Positions 16,592 through 25,689 of a DNA stretch of 64,000 bases are shown here, one piece after another; position 1 is the stretch's first letter, and every line of letters begins with the position of its first letter. The notes under the pieces are model-generated. The model ran no database searches. It saw only the letters and a program-made list of their open reading frames with translations, and had not been told where the DNA came from. This stretch comes from Clostridium aceticum (lineage in GTDB: Bacteria > Bacillota > Clostridia > Peptostreptococcales > Natronincolaceae), in the NCBI RefSeq assembly GCF_001042715.1, contig NZ_CP009687.1:1355418-1419417 (forward strand), in the 5' to 3' direction. The position numbers were made by a program, and so were the translations under genes.

Positions 16592-18385
16592 ATGAATTGG
16601 ATATATGGAGAATATGACTTTGAAAATAGGCTTACAAATCTCATGTGGACCATATGTGGAGATTATGATCAGGAGTTAGATGAATTAGAAAAGTTTACAA
16701 AGACCTCTAAAGATTTAGCTGTGTATTATGCTGCTAAGGCAGGCGCTAGAAGAAAATACATAGACTGGAATATGATAAAAAAATATTTAAAACACAGAAT
16801 ACAAAAAGGGGCAGATCAAGACTTGATTGTTCCTCTTGTGGAGATGTGTGCTGACGTAATGGTTGAGGAAAAGCTTATAAAGGAAAGACCTGGAATAGAA
16901 GATATAAGGAAGAAAGGACTAGACGATCTACTTGAGCGGTATTTTAAAATAAAACTAAACACTTTTATGGAAAAAGTAAAGTATGCCCTTGTATTAGAAC
17001 AAATGGGAAAGCATGCGAGTTTTGATATAAAAGTAAAAAAGTTACTTTCAGATATAAAAAAGTGTAAAGATGTAGAGGATACTTTAGCACTTTTAGAAAA
17101 TATAGATGCTTTATATCTTGCACATTTCAAAGAGATGTTAGAAAATCAAACTTTTTTATATGAAATGGAAGAAGAAAATGAATTAGAAGAAGGGTATAAA
17201 GAAGAATCTACAAAAGAGCAAAGCTTCACTTCTTTTATGTATGAAGAATTATATGAAGAAGATACTGCCATCTCAGATGTAGTAGATGGAATGCAATCTT
17301 CTCTTTTAATAGAGTCGATAGGAGACTTAAAGCAGGAGGTTCCTACCAATCCAAATGAAAACAGAGTTCTATCCATCGATCAAGAAATGGTGGAGAAAAT
17401 TTATAAAAAAATAGAACATTATCATGGTAAATCCTTTGTTACAAAAGAAGAGCAAAAGAAAATTGAGAAAAAAGTCTGTAGAAATGTACATGAAGGGTGT
17501 AGAGTTCATTTTACAGAAGGGGTTCTACGATCTCCCACCGATAATAAATTTCAAATAAAATATGTGACAAGGCAAAAGGAAAAAAACTTGTCTGAGTTTA
17601 GAGACAATATAAAAGTGCATAAAAGAAACATTATAAAGCTAAAAGAAGTAATCATAAAAACATTAACAGCAGAGCAAGAAAAGACAATCGTTCCTTCTGA
17701 TAATGGGGTATTGGCTGTAAATAAACTTTGGAGAATTGGAAGAAGTGAAAAACCAAAAGTATTTACAAAAGTAATAGACAATCAAAAAGGTGGATATGTG
17801 GTAGATATTTTACTAGATGCAAGTGGTTCTCAAATAGCACGACAAGGAAAAGTGGCTTCTCAAGGATATATTATATCAGAGGCATTAACCCTCGCAGGAA
17901 TTCCAAATAGAGTAATGAGCTTTTGTAATTTTTTAGACTATACCATTCTTAGAAGATTTAGAGACTATACTTCTCCACGAAGTGAAAATCAAAATATATT
18001 TGAATACTTTTCTGCTGGAAACAATAGAGATGGGCTGGCCATTCAGGCGGTATCTCAAGGTTTGTTAAATAGAAGTGAAGAAAATAAAATACTAATCGTT
18101 TTAAGTGATGGAAAACCCAATGATGTAAAAATTTCAAACGATAATATAAGAACCATAAGAGGAGAAGCATTCTATAAAGGAATGACGGCAATAAAAGATA
18201 CAGCACTTGAGGTAAGAAAGGCTAGAAAAAATGGCATTTTACTTTTTGGTGTATTTACAGGAAAAGAAGAGGAACTTCAGGCGGAAAAACTAATTTATGG
18301 GAAAGATTTTGTATATACTAGAAATATAGAGAAATTTTCCGACATAGTGGGAACCTATTTAAAAAGAATTATAGAAAACTATTAA
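16592..18385 (+). CDS. VWA-domain protein, partner of the MoxR-like ATPase
   Basis: The 597-residue protein has a long helical, Glu- and Lys-rich N-terminal part (about 1-395) and a C-terminal von Willebrand A domain (about 400-595). The metal-ion site DxSxS-type motif is LLDASGS (near residue 409), and a second acidic loop is VLSDGKPND. This matches CbbO/NorD/CobT-like partners of MoxR ATPases. No rubisco, nitric oxide reductase or cobaltochelatase gene is nearby, so the client is unknown. It ends in a clear terminator. Confidence 0.85.
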   Translation: MNWIYGEYDFENRLTNLMWTICGDYDQELDELEKFTKTSKDLAVYYAAKAGARRKYIDWNMIKKYLKHRIQKGADQDLIVPLVEMCADVMVEEKLIKERPGIEDIRKKGLDDLLERYFKIKLNTFMEKVKYALVLEQMGKHASFDIKVKKLLSDIKKCKDVEDTLALLENIDALYLAHFKEMLENQTFLYEMEEENELEEGYKEESTKEQSFTSFMYEELYEEDTAISDVVDGMQSSLLIESIGDLKQEVPTNPNENRVLSIDQEMVEKIYKKIEHYHGKSFVTKEEQKKIEKKVCRNVHEGCRVHFTEGVLRSPTDNKFQIKYVTRQKEKNLSEFRDNIKVHKRNIIKLKEVIIKTLTAEQEKTIVPSDNGVLAVNKLWRIGRSEKPKVFTKVIDNQKGGYVVDILLDASGSQIARQGKVASQGYIISEALTLAGIPNRVMSFCNFLDYTILRRFRDYTSPRSENQNIFEYFSAGNNRDGLAIQAVSQGLLNRSEENKILIVLSDGKPNDVKISNDNIRTIRGEAFYKGMTAIKDTALEVRKARKNGILLFGVFTGKEEELQAEKLIYGKDFVYTRNIEKFSDIVGTYLKRIIENY

Positions 18386-18437
18386 AAAGAGCTGTCTTAA
18401 ACTGATTTTTAAAATCAAGGAAAAGATAGGCTCTTTT
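18385..18437 (+). terminator. Terminator after the AAA/VWA operon
   Basis: AAAAGAGC (18385-18392) pairs with GCTCTTTT (18430-18437), with further partial pairing inside (TGTCTT with AAGATA). The 3' arm is T-rich. Confidence 0.6.
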
Positions 18438-18546
18438 CTTTGTTTGCCGTGAACCCTGCAAGAGATTTTGGGCCAAAATTTATTTACTTCCTTAACAGGT
18501 TGGGGTAGAATTGGTTTACCAGCGCTGATAGGCGGTTAAGATATAA

Positions 18547-20109
<1,563 letters not shown>

Positions 20110-20225
20110 CTTTACTAGAAAGATTATTACCTTATAGTTAAGTCTTAAAGTCAAAATACAAACATATTATAGATTAATTGTTGTATCTAAATAAAATGTA
20201 TAATTGATGGAAGGTAAAAATCTCT

Positions 20226-21620
20226 ATGAAGAATATTAATATAAGAAACCTTTTTAATTATAAGGTTATAGGAAATATTATTATTTTAATAGCTTCAATT
20301 TTACTAGTATATTTATTTATTGCATTATATTTTACGAATCATTTCTTTTTCAATACAATAATAAATGGAGTAGATGTTTCATTAAAGGCACATGATGATC
20401 TAGAAGAGATAATGAGAAGTTATACTAAAGATTATAAGTTACAGTTAATTGAACGAAACATGGAAATCGAAGAAATAACAGCACAGGATATGGGAATGCG
20501 ATACAATGAAAAGAGTAGCATTTCTAAAATTTATTATCTACAGAGTTCATTTAGATGGATAAGTTCATTATTGAAGAACCAAAAGTATTATGTAGATGAT
20601 TTATTCATTTATAATAAAGATAATTTAGAGAATAGAATAAGTAAATTAAATTGTTTAAATAAAGACATTATAGAACCTCAGAATGTAAGTTTTAGTTATT
20701 CCAATGGGTCATATGAAATGATTAAAGAAGTATATGGAAACAGGGTGAACAAAGATAGATTGAGAAAAGCTATTGGAATGAGTATATTAAAGGGAAAAAC
20801 AAAATTAAACTTAAATGAAAATCTATGTTACGACGATCCAAAGTACACTTTAAGCTCTGATAAGGCTTTGGAAACTAGGAATTTACTAAATAAATATATA
20901 TCAACAAAAATCACCTATATATTTGGAGATGAAAATGAGATATTAGATGGAGATATAATAAATCAATGGCTTAGCGTTGACGAAGATTTGGAAGTGGTAA
21001 TAAGTGAAAAAGCAGTATTAGAATATGTACAAAGACTGAGTAAGAAATATGATACAGTTGGTGTAGCAAGAGAATTTAAAACCTCCACAAATAAAATAGT
21101 AGAAGTTAAGGATGGCTTTTATGGATGGAAAATTAACCGTATTGCTGAAGTAGAAGCATTGCTAGAAAATATAAAGCTTGGTGAAGTAACTAAAAAAGAA
21201 CCTATATATACCCAAAAGGCTTTATCCAGGGGCAAAGATGACATAGGGGACACTTATATAGAAATCAATATAACATGGCAACATTTATGGTTTTATAAAA
21301 ATGGTAAGCTCATAACTCAAGGTGCTGTAGTAACGGGGAATCCAAATAGAGGAAATGCTACTAGGACTGGGGTCTATATGCTTAACTATAAACAAAAAGA
21401 ATCAACCTTAACGGGAGCAAATTATGAAGTTAAGGTAACTTATTGGATGCCTTTTAACGGAAATATAGGAATACACGACGCAAGTTGGAGATACTCTTTT
21501 GGAGGAGAGATCTATAAGAGAAATGGAAGCCATGGCTGTGTAAATGCTCCATTATATTTAGCTAAAACAATTTTTGATAATATAGTGGAGGGAACTCCCA
21601 TCATTTGTTATGAAGAATAG
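20226..21620 (+). CDS. Membrane-anchored L,D-transpeptidase (YkuD family)
   Basis: This cell-wall enzyme makes 3-3 peptidoglycan cross-links or attaches proteins. Of 464 residues, ~14-38 are a single N-terminal membrane helix. Residues ~50-320 contain two peptidoglycan-binding_4-like units, and ~335-462 are the YkuD domain. The active-site set is IGIHDASW followed by NGSHGCVNAP, with cysteine as nucleophile. The architecture is typical of clostridial L,D-transpeptidases. No partner genes adjoin it. Confidence 0.92.
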   Translation: MKNINIRNLFNYKVIGNIIILIASILLVYLFIALYFTNHFFFNTIINGVDVSLKAHDDLEEIMRSYTKDYKLQLIERNMEIEEITAQDMGMRYNEKSSISKIYYLQSSFRWISSLLKNQKYYVDDLFIYNKDNLENRISKLNCLNKDIIEPQNVSFSYSNGSYEMIKEVYGNRVNKDRLRKAIGMSILKGKTKLNLNENLCYDDPKYTLSSDKALETRNLLNKYISTKITYIFGDENEILDGDIINQWLSVDEDLEVVISEKAVLEYVQRLSKKYDTVGVAREFKTSTNKIVEVKDGFYGWKINRIAEVEALLENIKLGEVTKKEPIYTQKALSRGKDDIGDTYIEINITWQHLWFYKNGKLITQGAVVTGNPNRGNATRTGVYMLNYKQKESTLTGANYEVKVTYWMPFNGNIGIHDASWRYSFGGEIYKRNGSHGCVNAPLYLAKTIFDNIVEGTPIICYEE

Positions 21621-21642
21621 CAATACAGGTGTAACTAGGAGC

Positions 21643-21670
21643 TTTTTTTGCGTTTACTTGATTTTCAGTA
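21643..21670 (+). repeat. Short dispersed sequence shared with 24042-24067
   Basis: A T-run followed by GTTTACTTGATTTTCAGTA matches GTTTACTTGACTTTCAGTA at 24049-24067 (one mismatch in 19), also after a T-run. Both copies lie beside decayed genes. The T-run here may also serve as the end of a terminator for the preceding gene. Confidence 0.45.
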
Positions 21671-21690
21671 TTGTTGCCGTCCCCTCGACA
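21671..21690 (-). repeat. REP-like GGGGACGG sequence
   Basis: On the minus strand this reads TGTCGAGGGGACGGCAACAA, close to the REP-like palindrome at 6222-6246. It sits exactly where homology to the decayed metallo-hydrolase gene begins, so it may mark the truncation event. Confidence 0.45.
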
Positions 21691-21710
21691 GTCCCTTGAA
21701 ATGTGTAATG

Positions 21711-22086
21711 ACTGTTCATGGAAACTTGAGTGGAAAGCAAATCGTTGATGAAATTGCAGTTGATGATTATGTATTAGATGATACAGCAATAGTATATAAA
21801 AGTGAAAAAGGTATCTATATTATTACAGGATGTTCTTATAGTGGAATATGTAATATTATTTAAGTATGCAAAAAAGTATGTGAAGATCGTAGCGTATTAG
21901 GCGTTATAAGGAGATTTCATTTACTTGAAGTTTAACGAACAGGTCCATAAGACAATTGATTTTCTGATGAAGAACAACTTGAAGGATCTATATCCCTGTC
22001 ATTGTACTTTGTTCGATGTTAGGGCAGCAATACACAAATTTATACCTATAAAAGAAGTTGGAGTAGGTTTGGAAATAAATTGGTAA
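21711..22086 (+). pseudogene. Remnant of an MBL-fold metallo-hydrolase gene (C-terminal part, several frameshifts)
   Basis: The three frames joined give a typical C-terminal half of the dihydropterin-/MBL-fold hydrolase family: DDTAIVYKSEKGIYIITGCS, then KKVCEDRSVLGVI and FHLLEV, then NEQVHKTIDFLMKNN and LYPCHCT. A stop (21861-21863) with a nearby extra T and a missing A, and an extra T after LEV, break the frame, and the 5' half is gone. Homology starts just after a REP-like sequence. The gene is dead; the family call is from memory of motifs. Confidence 0.75.
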
Positions 22087-22228
22087 GAATTACTTAATCC
22101 ATTTTTTATCATGCTTTTCATAATAAAACAAATATTTTTATAGTGCAAATCTTGTGATGGTTTGCTAAAATAATTGTAAAGACCATAAACAGTGAAGCTT
22201 AAAAAATTGGATGTTTTGGGGTGAGAAA

Positions 22229-22921
22229 ATGAATGAGAAAATCAAATGTATGAAGGATTTAGAATTGTTTCAGTCTCTTAGTCCTGAAGAAAAACATGAA
22301 ATTATGAAATTAGCCCACGGAAAAACATATTTAAAAGGTGAAATGGTTTTTTTTGAAGGCGATCCAGCAGATACCATTTACCTTATTAAGTCAGGCATAG
22401 TGTTACTATATAAAGTTTCAGAAAAAGGAAAAGAAGTAAGTTTAGGTATACTACAAGAAAATGATATTTTTGGTGAAAATACAATTTTTGATGATATTCA
22501 GCACACGATGAATGCTAAAGCTTTGGAAAATACCTTTGTATGTACTTGTAATAAAAAAGATCTTCCTGAACTCTTGAAAGATCCTATGATTTCATTAAAA
22601 ATCATAAAACTCTTAGGAGATAAATTGAATAATTATACTGAACAGATGGCTACTTTGGCTTTTCAAGATGTTAAAGGACGAGTGCTAGATGTATTGATTC
22701 GATTAGCTAGAGAGTATGGAGAGATGACTCCAGAGGGAATAAGAATAAACCTTTTATTAAATCATCAGGATTTAGCCAATCTTGTGAATGCCTCAAGAGT
22801 AATGGTTACAAATACTATTAATGAGTTAAAGAGAGAAGGTGTTATTAGAGTAAATAAGCGATTTTTTTTCATTTTAAATAGTAGCCTTATTAAGAAAAAT
22901 TTCTATGTTGAAAATGTTTAG
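22229..22921 (+). CDS. Crp/Fnr-family transcription regulator
   Basis: The 230-residue protein has an N-terminal cyclic-nucleotide-binding-type barrel (~10-125, with KGEMVFFEGDPADTIYLIKSG) and a C-terminal Crp winged helix (~150-220, NHQDLANLVNASRVMVTNTINELKR). It has only scattered cysteines, not the four-Cys cluster of FNR, so the signal is not an FNR-type iron-sulfur cluster. I chose ATG at 22229 because GGGGTGAG lies just upstream; ATG at 22211 has no site. A perfect palindrome in front of the next gene (23013-23028) is a likely target. Confidence 0.88.
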   Translation: MNEKIKCMKDLELFQSLSPEEKHEIMKLAHGKTYLKGEMVFFEGDPADTIYLIKSGIVLLYKVSEKGKEVSLGILQENDIFGENTIFDDIQHTMNAKALENTFVCTCNKKDLPELLKDPMISLKIIKLLGDKLNNYTEQMATLAFQDVKGRVLDVLIRLAREYGEMTPEGIRINLLLNHQDLANLVNASRVMVTNTINELKREGVIRVNKRFFFILNSSLIKKNFYVENV

Positions 22922-23012
22922 AATGGGAAAAAGCACATTGATATAAAATGAAAGAAATATTTAATAAGTAATTAATTATAGGTTGTCTATTAAGGCAACT
23001 TTTTTATGTTTT

Positions 23013-23028
23013 TGTAAAATATTTTACA
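23013..23028. promoter_or_regulatory. Perfect 16-bp palindrome, likely Crp/Fnr-type operator
   Basis: TGTAAAATATTTTACA is fully symmetric and lies 61 bp before the Isf-like flavoprotein gene and 92 bp after the Crp/Fnr regulator gene. Its shape fits a dimeric Crp-family site. Confidence 0.55.
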
Positions 23029-23088
23029 GAAGTTTTGATAGATAATGTGTACTATTAAGTTAGATAAATAATTGAAGGGGGAAAAGAA

Positions 23089-23721
23089 ATGAAAATTCTT
23101 GCAATCAATGGATCTCCAAATCCTAAAAGCTATACCAAGGAGATATTAAGTGACATTTTGAACAATGCTCAACAAGGAGAAAATATAATTAATCTAAGGA
23201 ATTTAACAATTAAGCCCTGTTTGGGTTGTAGAGGATGTGTTAAAACAAACAGTTGTGTGCAAAATGATGATTGGAATAAACTTGAAAGTATGCTATTAGA
23301 TACAGAATTAATTATTTTAGGATTTCCAACTTATTATGGAGCAGCATTTGGAATTAATGCTTTAACACATAGTTTTTTGGAGAGGTGGTTTGCTCTTCGT
23401 CATAATGGTGTAAAAATAAAGGCAAAAAAACTTATCGCTGTTATAGTTAGTGGAGAAGGTCATGGACAATTTGCAATTCAATCTTTGAGCACCTTCCTCA
23501 ATGCTTATCACGGTATGGAACTCGTAGATAGCATTATCGTGGAGGGGGCAACACCTTGTTACCTATGTGGTGAGGGAGAGAACTGTGCTTTAAGCTGTGT
23601 CCGTGCTAAACATGGAGATGATATTAAAATTACTTCGCAGTTAATCCCGAGTTTAGAAGGACAAGAAGCCCTAAGCAAGGCAAAAGATATTGGTAATAAA
23701 ATAAAAGCAGGAAGTCTATAG
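23089..23721 (+). CDS. Iron-sulfur flavoprotein (Isf-like, NADPH-dependent FMN reductase fold)
   Basis: This 210-residue flavodoxin-fold redox protein opens MKILAINGSPNPKSYT, the FMN phosphate loop. It carries a compact cysteine motif C44-x2-C47-x2-C50-x5-C56, the [4Fe-4S] signature of Isf proteins. GFPTYYGAAFG is the flavin-contact loop. A second cysteine group (CYLCGEGENCALSC, residues ~154-167) is unusual. Isf proteins of anaerobes are linked to O2 and peroxide detoxification. The upstream Crp-type regulator and palindrome suggest redox control. Confidence 0.88.
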   Translation: MKILAINGSPNPKSYTKEILSDILNNAQQGENIINLRNLTIKPCLGCRGCVKTNSCVQNDDWNKLESMLLDTELIILGFPTYYGAAFGINALTHSFLERWFALRHNGVKIKAKKLIAVIVSGEGHGQFAIQSLSTFLNAYHGMELVDSIIVEGATPCYLCGEGENCALSCVRAKHGDDIKITSQLIPSLEGQEALSKAKDIGNKIKAGSL

Positions 23722-23781
23722 AAAAATAATAGTGATAAAAGTATTGATGAAAGTTTAAGAAAAGGTAGACGTGCTGTATTG

Positions 23782-23817
23782 TTCAAACAACAAGTATAGC
23801 ATGTCTTGTTGTTTGAA
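23782..23817 (+). terminator. Stem-loop after the Isf-like gene
   Basis: TTCAAACAACAAG (23782-23794) pairs perfectly with CTTGTTGTTTGAA (23805-23817). There is no T-tract, so it could be a terminator or an RNA-stabilising hairpin. A smaller hairpin, GCTTCA-AAA-TGAAGC, follows at 23847-23861. Confidence 0.5.
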
Positions 23818-23904
23818 GATAAGGTTGATCAAAATTTTAAAGCACAGCTTCAAAATGAAGCAGATTAAACGGTCGTCCCTTGAATATATATGACTTATGA
23901 GCAT

Positions 23905-23928
23905 ATGATATATCTATAAGTATATCAT
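23905..23928. promoter_or_regulatory. Inverted repeat in front of a truncated gene, likely orphan operator
   Basis: ATGATATA (23905-23912) and TATATCAT (23921-23928) are perfect inverted repeats with an 8-base spacer, 12 bp before the ATG of a broken gene. Such sites are typical of PadR- or GntR-type repressors; no such regulator gene is adjacent. Confidence 0.4.
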
Positions 23929-23940
23929 GAGGTGATGATA

Positions 23941-23990
23941 ATGAAGAAGAATATTAAAAAGTGGACTGTGGCAGGAACTGTTTTCACCAA
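23941..23990 (+). pseudogene. N-terminal remnant of a small membrane protein gene
   Basis: A good site (GAGGTGATGATA) precedes ATG at 23941. The first 16 residues (MKKNIKKWTVAGTVFT) look like the start of a small DUF6512-type membrane protein. After that the frame turns basic and runs through a terminator hairpin into noncoding sequence (stop at 24094). I read it as a gene that has lost all but its first exon-sized piece; the family name is a weak recollection. Confidence 0.4.
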
Positions 23991-24023
23991 TTTTCAAAGA
24001 TCCAGTCACTGGAGGATTAAGAG

Positions 24024-24048
24024 AGTCGCATTTTTGCGACTTTTTTTT
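24024..24048 (+). terminator. Strong intrinsic terminator
   Basis: AGTCGCA (24024-24030) and TGCGACT (24035-24041) with a TTTT loop are followed by seven T. It probably ended the gene whose start survives at 23941. Confidence 0.85.
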
Positions 24049-24067
24049 GTTTACTTGACTTTCAGTA
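24042..24067 (+). repeat. Second copy of the short shared sequence
   Basis: GTTTACTTGACTTTCAGTA after a T-run matches 21652-21670 with one mismatch. See the entry at 21643. Confidence 0.45.
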
Positions 24068-24263
24068 CCTACCAGAAAAATACTCTTAATACATAATGTA
24101 TAGTAACATCACTTTTCCAAAGATGCTAGTTTAACAGATGATTTCACAAAAACAAGAATTATGGCGTTTTTTGTTGACAGATTAGTTTGAGGATGATATC
24201 ATATTACCATTATTGTCTAAAAAGTAACAATTTTTACAATTTTAGAAATTCTAACCTTAATGG

Positions 24264-24292
24264 TTTGTGGAGGATACGTTTTAAGATATAAT
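24264..24292 (+). promoter_or_regulatory. Likely promoter of the HisD-like/ABC operon
   Basis: TTGTGG (24265-24270), a 16-bp spacer and TATAAT (24287-24292) lie 66 bp before the ATG. The palindrome at 24319-24330 lies between promoter and gene, where a repressor would block transcription. Confidence 0.5.
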
Positions 24293-24318
24293 GCTTTTCA
24301 CGACATGTTGTAAACAAG

Positions 24319-24330
24319 TTTGTATACAAA
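24319..24330. promoter_or_regulatory. Perfect 12-bp palindrome, likely GntR-type operator
   Basis: TTTGTATACAAA is fully symmetric and lies 28 bp before the ATG of the HisD-like gene. TTGTATACAA-type sites are common for GntR/FadR-subfamily repressors. The regulator gene is not in view. Confidence 0.5.
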
Positions 24331-24357
24331 AAGACTGTGTAAGAAAGGATAAATGAA

Positions 24358-25623
24358 ATGAAAGTAATTAAAAAGGCGGATAAGAAAACTTATGAAAGAT
24401 CCAAGGATTTGACCAATATCGTAGCAGATATTATTGACGAGGTGCGTCAGCATGGTGACGAAACTTTGATAGCTTTGACAAAAAAATTTGATGGTATAGA
24501 CATTGAAAAAGTCAAGGTGGAGGGTTGGCAAATTGAAAAAGCATATGAACAAGTTTCTGAGGAAACTATCCTACACATTAAATTTGCTGCAAAACAAATC
24601 AAGTACTTTGCAGAGGAACAACTGAAATGTATACAGCCATTAAATCTAATGAGTGAAATCGGTGGGTTAGAGATCGGTCATAGGCTTATTCCTGTAGAAA
24701 AATGTGGGTGTTATATTCCCAGTGGTCGCTATCCACTGCCAAGTTCGGCGTTAATGAGTGTAATCGTGGCAAAGGTAGCTGGAGTGAAGCATGTGGCAGC
24801 TTGTTCTCCGCCTTTTGCTGGATTTGGCATGATCCATCCTACTGTTTTAGTGGCTATGGACATCGCTGGAGCTGATGAAATTTATTGTATGGGTGGTGCA
24901 CAGGCGATTGCCGCATATGCCTATGGAACAGAAACAGTGACCAAGGTGGACCTAATTGTTGGGCCTGGTAACAAATATGTGACAGAAGCGAAAAGACAAG
25001 TCTTAGGAGATGTGGGAATCGATAGTTTAGCAGGACCTAGTGAAGTTTTAATCATAGCTGATGAAACCGCCAATCCCACTTTTATTGCCATTGACCTATT
25101 AGCTCAAGCAGAGCATGATCCTAATGCAAAGTCCATTCTTGTCAGTACAAGTGAAGAAATTATTGAAAAATCCATGACTGAATTAGAAAGATTGATTCCA
25201 ACACTGCCTACGGGACAAATAGCTCATCAAGCTTGGTTGGATAATGGTGATATTTTCCTTGTGGACAATATAGAAGAAGCCATTAAGATGTCAAATGAAA
25301 TAGCACCAGAACACTTAGAGGTTCATGTAGCTAATGAGAGAGAAGTTGCCCAGAAACTGTTAAACTACGGATCTCTGTTTGTTGGTCACTATGCATCTGT
25401 GGCACTTGGTGATTTCGTTTCTGGGACAAACCATATTTTGCCTACCATGTCAACCGCACGTTTTGCCAGTGGTGTGTGGGTAGGAACCTTTATTAAAACT
25501 TCGTTTCATCAATTCGTTTCTCAGGAAGGATGTAAAAATCTAGCTGTTCCTTGCATGCACTTTGCTGAAATAGAGGGCTTATATGCACACCGAGATTCTA
25601 TAAGGTTGCGTGTGGAAAAATAA
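24358..25623 (+). CDS. HisD-family NAD-dependent polyol dehydrogenase (possibly HpsN-like)
   Basis: The 421-residue protein has the histidinol dehydrogenase fold: GPGNKYVTEAKRQVLGDVG, AGPSEVLIIAD, zinc-ligand regions LAQAEHDPNA and LGDFVSGTNHILP, and IAPEHLEVHV. The loop CYIPSGRYPLPSSALMS differs from the usual PGGTAxYPSSVLM of true HisD and resembles the HpsN branch, which oxidises 2,3-dihydroxypropanesulfonate. No other histidine genes are near; it leads an operon with a sugar-type ABC importer. I infer a catabolic two-step alcohol dehydrogenase whose substrate enters through that importer. Confidence 0.85.
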   Translation: MKVIKKADKKTYERSKDLTNIVADIIDEVRQHGDETLIALTKKFDGIDIEKVKVEGWQIEKAYEQVSEETILHIKFAAKQIKYFAEEQLKCIQPLNLMSEIGGLEIGHRLIPVEKCGCYIPSGRYPLPSSALMSVIVAKVAGVKHVAACSPPFAGFGMIHPTVLVAMDIAGADEIYCMGGAQAIAAYAYGTETVTKVDLIVGPGNKYVTEAKRQVLGDVGIDSLAGPSEVLIIADETANPTFIAIDLLAQAEHDPNAKSILVSTSEEIIEKSMTELERLIPTLPTGQIAHQAWLDNGDIFLVDNIEEAIKMSNEIAPEHLEVHVANEREVAQKLLNYGSLFVGHYASVALGDFVSGTNHILPTMSTARFASGVWVGTFIKTSFHQFVSQEGCKNLAVPCMHFAEIEGLYAHRDSIRLRVEK

Positions 25624-25689
25624 CTTGGAGTACTAATATTGGAGTTGTAAATCGCAGCAGCAGTGTAAATGAAAGGAGGGAAATAGTAG

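Noticed and set aside
24358-25623. Histidine biosynthesis assignment for the HisD homologue
   Set aside because: No other his genes are present, the loop before the catalytic core differs, and the operon encodes an importer.
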